NCBI GenBank assembly: GCA_009704445.1
Contig: WLED01000023.1
Location: 1-13,086 of the forward strand
Reading direction: 5' to 3'
Source of the DNA: Actinomycetota bacterium
GTDB lineage: Bacteria; Actinomycetota; Actinomycetes; Nanopelagicales; Nanopelagicaceae
Length of the DNA: 13,086 nucleotides
Shown here piece by piece: positions 7,485 to 13,086 of the stretch. Made by a program: the position numbers and the translations under genes. The notes beneath the pieces are model-generated. The model was not told the origin of the DNA. It saw nothing but the letters and a program-made list of their open reading frames with translations, and made no database searches. The number at the start of each line of letters is the position of its first letter. Within the stretch, counting starts at the first letter, position 1.

Positions 7485-8383
7485 AGCGTAATCCTTGTGA
7501 ACTCAAAATCAGTGTGAGTTTTCCCAGTCTTCGCAAGGAACTCTTCCTGTACTTTATTAGAACTATCCTGTTTACGAGTGGTTGGTGCAAGGACTAATTG
7601 TTCCCAATCGCTAAATCCATCAAACTGAGCAAATTGTTGCATCTGCCTAACTTTTTCGGGGTTATGCAAATCTTTAAAGTCAAGATCCAATATCGCACAA
7701 CCTGAAGCTTTGGCAGATCGGAGAGTATCCTCATAGAATTTTGAGTAATTCTTGATGAAGCGGTCAAATTCAGTTGGATTCAAATCTATTTTTACATCAG
7801 AAGTTGAAGATGTGTGCCAATTGCCCGTTGCGTTGGCTTTCTTGTGTGAAACAAAACGATCTAGGTGGTTGCGGCGAAGAAAAATCATGTGAGGTTTAAA
7901 TTCAGCAATCAATGATTGCAAGAGTGGATCAGAAAAATGTTGAGGGAATATCTTTATTACATGCACTCCTGGCAGTTTGCTGATTGACCTTAGGGTGCGG
8001 GATGCATCTAAGGAAGTCTTTTCAAAACGAAGGTAGCTCCACTTCTTTCTTTGCCCACGAAATTCAATAAAAAAACGTAAAGCAAAAAATGGATAGTAAC
8101 GATTTATTTTTCCGACTTGAGAGTTCCATGCATTAAAGATAAAGAACTCACCATAATAATGAAAACCAACATCTTCGTTAGCTAACAAACTACCTAATGC
8201 ATGTGTACCAGAACGGGGGAAGGAGACAACAAAAACAATTTTTGACTTACCAGTTGGCGACTTTTTCAAGAATCGATAGTAAAGATACTTTGCTAGATCA
8301 ATAACGTCTAAAATCACCCTTTTGATAGCGAAGATCAGCGTTAATTTACTTAGTTTTTTCTTGATTCCTCGCTGATCGGGCAT
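7481..8383 (-). CDS. PAPS-dependent sulfotransferase (P-loop sulfotransferase domain)
   Basis: The 300-residue protein is the first gene of the PAPS operon. The 5'-phosphosulfate loop is FVVSFPRSGTH at 51-61. The 3'-phosphate-binding motif is RNHLDRFVS at 171-179, with the Arg and Ser at the usual eight-residue spacing. A basic stretch with hydrophobic positions precedes the domain (about 8-48, including AKYLYYRFLKK), perhaps a peripheral membrane anchor; it is not a clear signal peptide. The family transfers sulfuryl from PAPS to a hydroxyl or amine on a glycan, lipid or small molecule. Co-transcription with cysD and cysNC supports PAPS as donor. The acceptor is unknown, but two glycosyltransferases lie directly divergent. 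The ATG at 8383 has AGGA six bases upstream. A non-sulfotransferase P-loop kinase is unlikely because both PAPS motifs are present. Confidence 0.88.
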   Translation of the reverse strand: MPDQRGIKKKLSKLTLIFAIKRVILDVIDLAKYLYYRFLKKSPTGKSKIVFVVSFPRSGTHALGSLLANEDVGFHYYGEFFIFNAWNSQVGKINRYYPFFALRFFIEFRGQRKKWSYLRFEKTSLDASRTLRSISKLPGVHVIKIFPQHFSDPLLQSLIAEFKPHMIFLRRNHLDRFVSHKKANATGNWHTSSTSDVKIDLNPTEFDRFIKNYSKFYEDTLRSAKASGCAILDLDFKDLHNPEKVRQMQQFAQFDGFSDWEQLVLAPTTRKQDSSNKVQEEFLAKTGKTHTDFEFTRITL

Positions 8384-8418
8384 TTCTAAATCCTATCAGT
8401 GGCCTATTTATTTGTTGG

Positions 8419-8424
8419 TAGTCT
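8419..8424 (+). promoter_or_regulatory. Putative leaderless promoter -10 for the glycosyltransferase pair
   Basis: TAGTCT fits TANNNT and ends six bases before ATG 8431. No Shine-Dalgarno sequence precedes that ATG. The position would put the transcript start at or next to the start codon, as in leaderless actinobacterial mRNAs. The VanY-like gene at 12554 has the same arrangement. Confidence 0.45.
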
Positions 8425-8430
8425 TAGCCC

Positions 8431-9249
8431 ATGACATCGGGTCTGTCCAAAACTTTGAATAAATTCACGACCTTTTCGCAGGAAATAGCCTCTCTTGAGA
8501 CTTTGCGCAAAGCCCGACGTTCAAAGATAAAAAAATATCCCACACTTTCAGTATTGGTTTCAACAATTCGTCCCAAAGATTTAACGTCACTACTTTCGCA
8601 ATTATTGCAACAGAGTCTTCCATCATTTGAAGTAAGGCTAGGACTTCATGGAGTTGATTTAGATTCAACACATAAGAAGCAGATTTCAGCACTTAATCGT
8701 CGCAAAGTGAAAGTCTTTATTGAGAAATTTGACGCAGATAAAACATTAGGGACCGTTTTGTCCCAGCTTGCATCTAAAAGTAATAGTGATTTTATCGCCA
8801 AGATGGATGATGACGATTTTTATGGCCCGGAACACCTAAGAGATTTGCTTGATGCTGCAATAGATACCGGGGCAGAGGTTGTCGGGCGTGCAATGAATTA
8901 CATTTATTTGGAGCCACTGGATTTAACTTTAAGGAAGTTCGGCGGCGGAAGTATGCAAACCGTTGAACATTTCAGTGATTGGATCTGCGGTGGGACGATC
9001 TTGGCTAAACGTACTTCCGCCCAAGCAGCAGGCTGGTTTGGCGATGGAAAGTCTGCCGTTGATCATTTCTTATTAAGTGGTGTTACAAATAACGGTGGCA
9101 AAATCTGGCGAACTTTTGGTGCTGGATATATTTACCGACGAGGATTCACTCCCCACACATATGTCACAAATTACTCAAAATATTTGAATAATGCTAACGA
9201 TAAGGTTGTGGGACTGTGGACTCACCCGATATTTGGAGAAGACAAATGA
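8431..9249 (+). CDS. GT-A fold glycosyltransferase, family 2-like, short
   Basis: The 272-residue protein has the core of a family 2-type nucleotide-sugar glycosyltransferase. The first beta strand and donor loop are LSVLVSTIRPKDLTSLLSQL at about 39-58. The metal-binding acidic motif KMDDDDF is at 124-130. A CGGTILAKR acceptor-region segment follows near 186-194, and SAVDHFLL near 208-215 supplies a candidate catalytic Asp. A basic N-terminal 35 residues precede the fold. There is no signal peptide or membrane segment, so it should act in the cytoplasm or at the inner membrane face. Donor and acceptor sugars cannot be told from sequence. The ATG at 8431 has no clear SD but a well-placed -10. 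Its TGA overlaps the next gene's ATG by four bases (ATGA). The divergent neighbour is the sulfotransferase, so the pair may build the glycan that is sulfated. Confidence 0.78.
   Translation: MTSGLSKTLNKFTTFSQEIASLETLRKARRSKIKKYPTLSVLVSTIRPKDLTSLLSQLLQQSLPSFEVRLGLHGVDLDSTHKKQISALNRRKVKVFIEKFDADKTLGTVLSQLASKSNSDFIAKMDDDDFYGPEHLRDLLDAAIDTGAEVVGRAMNYIYLEPLDLTLRKFGGGSMQTVEHFSDWICGGTILAKRTSAQAAGWFGDGKSAVDHFLLSGVTNNGGKIWRTFGAGYIYRRGFTPHTYVTNYSKYLNNANDKVVGLWTHPIFGEDK
9235..9240 (+). promoter_or_regulatory. Ribosome binding site for the second glycosyltransferase
   Basis: GGAGAA lies just upstream of ATG 9246, with GGAG seven bases from it. This decides the start against an in-frame GTG at 9216 that would add ten residues deep inside the upstream gene. 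Confidence 0.6.
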
Positions 9250-10772
9250 AGTTAGGAACATTTCGCTTCTCTAGACCCCATGATTTAGTCATTGCACAAA
9301 AGCCAAAACTAAGCGTTGGAATTGTAATTGCGTGTCGAGATGGCCAGGATAAATTGAATTTAGTACTAGCTTCACTTTCAGTGCAGAGTTATCCTTCAAA
9401 ACTGATTAATGTTTACATCATTGATGATGGCAGTGCTAAGCCCTTAACAATTCCGAAGATTCGACCTAAAAATACAAAGCTAATCTCTTATAAAAACAGC
9501 GAAGGCAAGTGGGGTAAAACGGCAGCAACATCTGACGTTGTCTCCCAGATAAAAAGCGATGTTTTGTGGTTTATTGATGCCGACATGGTTTTTGAACCTG
9601 ATCACTTAGCCCATCACATGAAGTGGCACCATGATGCGGATGACTATGTTGTTCTTGGATGGAAACGTTTTGTAAAAGATTGGCAATACACACCAGAACA
9701 ATTGGTCCAAACGCTCAATGCAAATGGCTTTAGTGATCTTCACAAAGAGAGCTGGGGAAAAGAGCTGTGGGAAGCACGTGTGTCACTAACAAATGATTTG
9801 GAGAAGCCAGGAATTGATGGTTATCGTGCATTTGTAGGAGCAACATTTTCAATGAAAAATAGTCAATGGAAAAACTTAGGTGGATACAACCGAAATCTAG
9901 TAACTGGTGAAGATACCGAACTAGGTTGGAGAGTTTTTGTTAATGGATTGCGAACAGTTGTTGACCGCAAAGCACTTTCTTGGCACCTTGGATACAGCAC
10001 AGTTGAAGTGCACAAAAATCAGATTCAAAGACATAATGATCCAACTTTTGCACAACTCATACCGCAGATGTATCGCATTCGGGAAAAAAGTAAATTTGAT
10101 TGGTTAGTACCCACCTACCAAGTATTTGTTGATGCACGGGAAACAACACTTACTCAAATTTTAAGTCTTAGGGAAAAGCTTTTAGCAACCCCGGGCTCCA
10201 CAGCTAAATTCGTACTTCTTGCTCCTTGGGCAGTTCTCAATCGCCGATACACACCTGTGAGTGATCTGTATTCTGATCTTAGAGAGATAAAAAATTGGTT
10301 GGCTCAGGATCCACAGTTTACGTTAGAGGTAATTCCTGCTGATCAACTTATTTCAATTGAGTGGATCTTAGAGGAATTTAAAGTTGGTTCTACGCCATAT
10401 TACATTTTTGCAGATGCAAATACTTCAATAAATTTAAAGGAACTCGCAGAGTATTTGCTAGAAAGCGAACAAGGCTTGGTGGGAGTTGTCGATAAGAAAG
10501 ACCAAAGAGCATTTGCAGTGTTTGCACCAGCGATCGCTCGAGCAATAAAGTTTCAAGGTTCTGTTTACCAAAACATCTCTGAGCTTTGGGGAATTCAATG
10601 GTTAAACGATGATCAATTCATGAAGTTACAGCGTGGGAAAAATACACTTATCAAACACTTTTTTAGCTTCCTGAAGCGAGAAGGCAAGAAGATAAACTCA
10701 CCTCGCCAACTATTAATTTTCCTTAAGACACTCTTTACTCTCATCGCCAGAGAATTATTCCGTCGGGGCTGA
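9246..10772 (+). CDS. Family 2 glycosyltransferase with a galactosyltransferase-like acceptor region and an extra C-terminal domain
   Basis: The 508-residue protein starts at ATG 9246, overlapping the upstream stop (ATGA). A canonical GT-A domain spans about 20-260. The nucleotide-binding strand is SVGIVIACRDGQDKL (23-37), with YIIDDGS (57-63) and the metal-binding IDADM (110-114). GATFSMKNSQWKNLGGYNRN (198-217) followed by GEDTELGWR (221-229) is the acceptor/catalytic pattern of the Glyco_transf_7C type. A later SWHLGY (245-250) gives a candidate metal-ligand His. Residues about 290-460 form a second domain that could be a degenerate GT-A-like repeat (see findings). The end is basic and partly hydrophobic (about 467-508), suggesting peripheral membrane association. 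Donor and acceptor are unknown. It likely works with the preceding glycosyltransferase, and its product may be sulfated by the divergent operon. No transmembrane export channel lies nearby. Confidence 0.82.
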   Translation: MKLGTFRFSRPHDLVIAQKPKLSVGIVIACRDGQDKLNLVLASLSVQSYPSKLINVYIIDDGSAKPLTIPKIRPKNTKLISYKNSEGKWGKTAATSDVVSQIKSDVLWFIDADMVFEPDHLAHHMKWHHDADDYVVLGWKRFVKDWQYTPEQLVQTLNANGFSDLHKESWGKELWEARVSLTNDLEKPGIDGYRAFVGATFSMKNSQWKNLGGYNRNLVTGEDTELGWRVFVNGLRTVVDRKALSWHLGYSTVEVHKNQIQRHNDPTFAQLIPQMYRIREKSKFDWLVPTYQVFVDARETTLTQILSLREKLLATPGSTAKFVLLAPWAVLNRRYTPVSDLYSDLREIKNWLAQDPQFTLEVIPADQLISIEWILEEFKVGSTPYYIFADANTSINLKELAEYLLESEQGLVGVVDKKDQRAFAVFAPAIARAIKFQGSVYQNISELWGIQWLNDDQFMKLQRGKNTLIKHFFSFLKREGKKINSPRQLLIFLKTLFTLIARELFRRG

Positions 10773-10830
10773 TTGCAAAATAGCAAAAAATGACCCAGAA
10801 AAGCCACGCAATAGGCAGGTCGGGGGGCGT

Positions 10831-10859
10831 TTGGGGCAAGTAAAGAAAGCGGGTAGTAT
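10831..10859 (+). promoter_or_regulatory. Promoter of tRNA-Arg
   Basis: TTGGGG at 10831-10836 (-35) and TAGTAT at 10854-10859 (-10) are 17 bases apart. Transcription would begin near 10866, giving a short leader before the tRNA 5' end at 10880. The spacing and TANNNT -10 make this one of the better promoter matches in the window. Confidence 0.55.
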
Positions 10860-10879
10860 TGCGATTCACAAATAAATAA

Positions 10880-10952
10880 GCGTGCGTAGCTCAACGGATA
10901 GAGCATCTGACTACGGATCAGAAGGTTAGGGGTTCGAATCCCTTCGCGCGCA
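10880..10952 (+). tRNA. tRNA-Arg (anticodon ACG)
   Basis: This is a complete 73-base cloverleaf. The acceptor stem is GCGTGCG (10880-10886) with CGCGCGC (10945-10951), including one T-G pair, and discriminator A at 10952. The anticodon stem TCTGA/TCAGA closes loop CTACGGA with ACG at 10913-10915. The T arm is AGGGG-TTCGAAT-CCCTT (10928-10944). CCA is not encoded. It decodes CGN arginine codons; A34 is normally deaminated to inosine by TadA in bacteria. Confidence 0.97.
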
Positions 10953-10959
10953 CAAGTTA

Positions 10960-10998
10960 AGCTCTCGGTGCCTTTCACACCGGGGGCTTTTCTTCTTT
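10960..10998 (+). terminator. Rho-independent terminator after tRNA-Arg
   Basis: An 11-bp stem can be drawn: AGCTCTCGGTG (10960-10970) with CACCGGGGGCT (10978-10988), including two G-T pairs, and a seven-base loop CCTTTCA. It is followed by a T-rich run, TTTCTTCTTT. It ends the tRNA transcript and lies seven bases past the stop of the convergent aminotransferase gene. In the opposite direction the T run is poor, so it works best on the plus strand. Confidence 0.8.
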
Positions 10999-11004
10999 AT
11001 GAAG

Positions 11005-12402
11005 TTAGGCGCGCAAAGCCTTTGCAAATTCGCGGAAATCTTCAACCAATAAATCAATTTCCTCTTGGCCATGTGCCAAAGAAATCAACCATTGCTCATC
11101 TAACCCTGGTGGCGTGATGATTCCACGGTTGATTGCAAACAACCAATGAGCTTCAGCAATTGAAAAGTCTGTCGCCTTATAGTCACGATAGTTGCGCACG
11201 GGTGTTGTTGACCAAGTAACGCATCCCTTTACGCCAAAACCTACAGTGTGGGCAGGAAGTTGGTATTCCTCAATAATTGCACTAATGCGATCGAGTGCTT
11301 GTTGATTTAATGCCTCGGCAGATTCAAGTGCCCCATCTGAACAAATACGATCAACAGCACGCACACCTGCCATTGCAAGCGGATTGCCATTAAATGTTCC
11401 AAAGTGAGCCATTTTTCCATTGGTTACAAAATCCATGTACTTCTTTTTCCCACCAAAAGCAGCAACAGTTACTCCTCCGCCAATTGATTTGGCGAGAGTG
11501 ATTAAATCTGGTTTAACTCCTAAACGAGTTGAAGCACCATGTGCCCCAGCAGTTAATCCAGTCTTTACTTCATCAAAAATAAGTACAACTTTGTATTGAT
11601 CGCAAAGCTCTCGCACTCGCTCTAGATAGCCAGCATCAGGCAGGACTATGGCAATATTTTCTAGAACCGGTTCAACAATAAAGCAGGCAATGTTGTTAGC
11701 GTTTTTTTCGAACATGCGCTCTAGTGCAGGAATGTTATTAAATGGAACAACATAGATATCACCCGGCACAAGATTTGATTCAATGTAAGGTGTTGGTGCC
11801 TCTGGATCGCCGGCTTGATTAATGGGTGGCTTTGCAGAGACTACAAATGGATCGTAACTACCGTGATAACCACCCTCAACTTTTAGGATCCCCATTTTGT
11901 CAGTCGCGGCTCGTGCAACACGGACGGCATACATTGTTGACTCAGTTCCGCTATTTGTGAAGCGAACCTGATCAATTCCGAAACGATTGCAGATCATCTC
12001 TGCCGCCTCAGTTGAAGTTGGTGATGGAGTTACGAATAGCATGCCTTCAGATAAAGACTTTTGAATCTCTTCAATAACAACTGGGTTAAGGTGACCTGCA
12101 AGCATCGCTCCAAAGCCCATCGAAAGATCTAACAACTTACGACCATCAACATCGGTCATATAGGCACCTTGAGCGCTGACAATTGAAATTGGATATGGGT
12201 CCCAATGCTGGAAACTTGATGTGACACCAAGTGGCAACGACTTATGAGAACGCGCACTCTCAGTTTTACTCTTACCAGTGTCTTTTGTGAAAAGTTGCCA
12301 TTCTTGCTTGAGTATCTCTTCGACTCGTTTCGGGTCTACTGGAACTGAAGTTGTAGGCAGGAATCTAAACGTTTGGCTGTGATTATTAGTCTGTGTCAGC
12401 AT
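11005..12402 (-). CDS. Class III PLP-dependent aminotransferase, glutamate-1-semialdehyde aminomutase-like
   Basis: The protein has 465 residues from the chosen start and belongs to the fold-type I class III aminotransferases. Visible motifs are GAYMTDVDGRKLLDLSMGFGAMLAGHLNP (start of the large domain; residues about 79-107), NSGTEST (150-156, phosphate contact), GGYHGSYD (177-184), IFDEVKTG (275-282, PLP-pyridine Asp), the Schiff-base Lys in TLAKSIGGG (Lys 305) and GTFNGNPLAM (335-344). These are closest to HemL-type enzymes. The DEVKTGLTAGAHGA and EGGYHGSYD variants, plus a longer N-terminus, argue against a standard hemL, so I leave the symbol empty; the amino donor is unknown. The frame stays open to a TTG at 12510. 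I prefer ATG 12402 because the extra 36 basic residues look unlike family N-termini, although neither start has a good SD. It is monocistronic and divergent from the VanY-like gene. Confidence 0.85.
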   Translation of the reverse strand: MLTQTNNHSQTFRFLPTTSVPVDPKRVEEILKQEWQLFTKDTGKSKTESARSHKSLPLGVTSSFQHWDPYPISIVSAQGAYMTDVDGRKLLDLSMGFGAMLAGHLNPVVIEEIQKSLSEGMLFVTPSPTSTEAAEMICNRFGIDQVRFTNSGTESTMYAVRVARAATDKMGILKVEGGYHGSYDPFVVSAKPPINQAGDPEAPTPYIESNLVPGDIYVVPFNNIPALERMFEKNANNIACFIVEPVLENIAIVLPDAGYLERVRELCDQYKVVLIFDEVKTGLTAGAHGASTRLGVKPDLITLAKSIGGGVTVAAFGGKKKYMDFVTNGKMAHFGTFNGNPLAMAGVRAVDRICSDGALESAEALNQQALDRISAIIEEYQLPAHTVGFGVKGCVTWSTTPVRNYRDYKATDFSIAEAHWLFAINRGIITPPGLDEQWLISLAHGQEEIDLLVEDFREFAKALRA

Positions 12403-12523
12403 TTGTAAAACTTGTACGGCAAAGGTTTCAGCTTTTGAAACTCGTTTGAGAAGTACTCTCCCGGTTCGTTTTTTAGTTCGGTAACTACCGTCTTTGGTAA
12501 TTGACCCCAATCATCTCATGCCA

Positions 12524-12551
12524 ATTTTAAAAAGCAACCCCTAGACTTAAA
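12524..12551 (-). promoter_or_regulatory. Candidate promoter for the aminotransferase gene
   Basis: On the minus strand TAAAAT (plus 12524-12529) matches the -10 well. A weak -35, TTTAAG (plus 12546-12551), lies 16 bases upstream. The start site would be near 12517, seven bases before TTG 12510 and about 115 before ATG 12402. The -35 overlaps the divergent VanY-gene -10. Confidence 0.35.
12542..12547 (+). promoter_or_regulatory. Putative leaderless promoter -10 for the VanY-like gene
   Basis: TAGACT (TANNNT) ends six bases before ATG 12554, and no Shine-Dalgarno sequence is present. A second TANNNT match, TAAACT, fills those six bases but is too close to the ATG to be the -10. The geometry equals that at 8419-8431. 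Confidence 0.45.
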
Positions 12552-12553
12552 CT

Positions 12554-13086
12554 ATGCGTAAAGGCGGTGTTTTGATTGGTTTTTTCCTGCTTTTTTCAGT
12601 TTTAGTGGGCATTTCTCAGGATTCACAAAAAACAAACTTTCTAAAGGGTGCGGGAATTTCTACAACGAATAATTCCAAGGAAGAGTCCTCTATTCCTTTG
12701 AGTTGCATGAACAAAATTACTTTTGAAATTCGTGTAACAAATACGGTAAAGGATTGTGTTGCTACAGAGCTAACTCTGGGTGCATCAGAGATAAAACATG
12801 GACTCAATTATCCAAATGAAATCGATCCACAATTACTTGTTCGATTTCAAGCAGCCAAGGCAGCTGCAGAAAAAGATGGACAAAAAATTTATATTGCATC
12901 TGGCTTTCGCACTTTAGAAAGACAGAGATATCTATTTGCAGCTGCAGTTAAAAAGTATGGTTCAGAAGCAGAAGCGGCAAAATGGGTTGCACCACCTTAT
13001 GTGTCTCATCACCCATGGGGTTTAGCAATTGATGTGAACTATCCAAACGAACCAGTGGGTGCTGGTTGGTTGGAGGTTAACGGAGC
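12554..13086 (+). CDS. M15/VanY-type D-alanyl-D-alanine carboxypeptidase, N-terminal part
   Basis: The frame is open from ATG 12554 to the window end (177 codons seen), so the 3' end is missing. The N-terminus MRKGG plus a hydrophobic run (about 5-20) is a signal peptide or membrane anchor, followed by a polar Ser/Asn/Lys-rich spacer. The catalytic region has SGFRTLERQRYLF at 116-128 and SHHPWGLAID at 151-160. The latter fits the SxHxxGxAxD zinc motif of family M15B/VanY, with His 153 and Asp 160 as metal ligands. The remaining zinc His and catalytic Glu should lie past the window. Family members trim the terminal D-Ala from peptidoglycan stem peptides outside the cytoplasmic membrane. Between anchor and enzyme lies a segment with two Cys (51 and 68), a possible extracytoplasmic disulfide. 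There are no vanHAX-like neighbours, so a housekeeping envelope role is more likely than glycopeptide resistance. Confidence 0.85.
   Translation, partial: MRKGGVLIGFFLLFSVLVGISQDSQKTNFLKGAGISTTNNSKEESSIPLSCMNKITFEIRVTNTVKDCVATELTLGASEIKHGLNYPNEIDPQLLVRFQAAKAAAEKDGQKIYIASGFRTLERQRYLFAAAVKKYGSEAEAAKWVAPPYVSHHPWGLAIDVNYPNEPVGAGWLEVNG

Noticed and set aside
10773..10952. tRNA-Arg as the integration site of a genomic island carrying the sulfation cluster.
   Set aside because: The cluster lies on the 5' side of the tRNA, whereas integrases normally use the 3' end. I found no repeat of the tRNA 3' end, no integrase and no abrupt base-composition change in the window.
10613..10978. A 121-codon minus-strand reading frame, including the peptide AREGIRTPNLLIRSQ.
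   Set aside because: It runs antisense through tRNA-Arg and the end of the glycosyltransferase gene. That peptide is the well-known false translation of the reverse complement of a tRNA. It is not a gene.
12616..12807. A 63-codon minus-strand frame near the right end.
   Set aside because: It is antisense to the VanY-like gene, whose plus-strand frame has a signal-like N-terminus and intact zinc motifs.
12554..13086. Vancomycin-resistance cluster around the VanY-like gene.
   Set aside because: No vanHAX or vanRS-like genes adjoin it in the window, and M15 carboxypeptidases are common housekeeping enzymes.

Overview
The window looks like chromosomal DNA from a low-GC, streamlined actinobacterium. 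My best inference is a freshwater acI / Nanopelagicales-type organism. The GTP-dependent PEP carboxykinase, the FprA-type ferredoxin/NADP reductase, AT-rich codon use, very short intergenic gaps, tRNA genes without an encoded CCA and apparent leaderless promoters all fit. No rRNA or marker gene is present, so this placement is from gene character only.

Layout. 1-587: 3' part of a methylmalonate-semialdehyde dehydrogenase gene. 608-696: tRNA-Ser(GCT). 796-2583 (-): GTP-dependent PEP carboxykinase. 2718-3995 (+): FprA-like reductase, divergent from pckG across a 134-bp promoter region. 8383-4004 (-): a four-gene operon with every junction overlapping by 1-4 bases, in transcription order sulfotransferase, CysD, CysNC fusion, TSUP (TauE/SafE-type) transporter. 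8431-10772 (+): two translationally coupled glycosyltransferases, divergent from the operon with only 47 bp between. 10880-10952: tRNA-Arg(ACG), with a promoter before it and a strong intrinsic terminator after it. 11005-12402 (-): class III PLP aminotransferase related to glutamate-1-semialdehyde aminomutase. 12554-13086 (+): 5' part of a secreted or membrane-anchored M15/VanY-type D,D-carboxypeptidase, cut by the window end.

How the genes work together. CysD and CysN make APS from sulfate and ATP, CysC phosphorylates APS to PAPS, and the sulfotransferase in the same operon can spend PAPS on an acceptor. No APS/PAPS reductase or sulfite reductase is in the cluster. With two glycosyltransferases directly divergent, the simplest reading is a small locus for making a sulfated glycan or glycolipid, not a sulfur-assimilation locus. 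The TSUP protein would move sulfate or a related anion. The flanking genes are ordinary central metabolism (MMSDH, PEPCK), redox supply (FprA) and envelope maintenance (VanY-like).

The sulfation locus is the most interesting part of the window. I see no CRISPR array, insertion sequence, phage gene, toxin-antitoxin pair or long tandem repeat. No gene-free stretch exceeds 300 bases.
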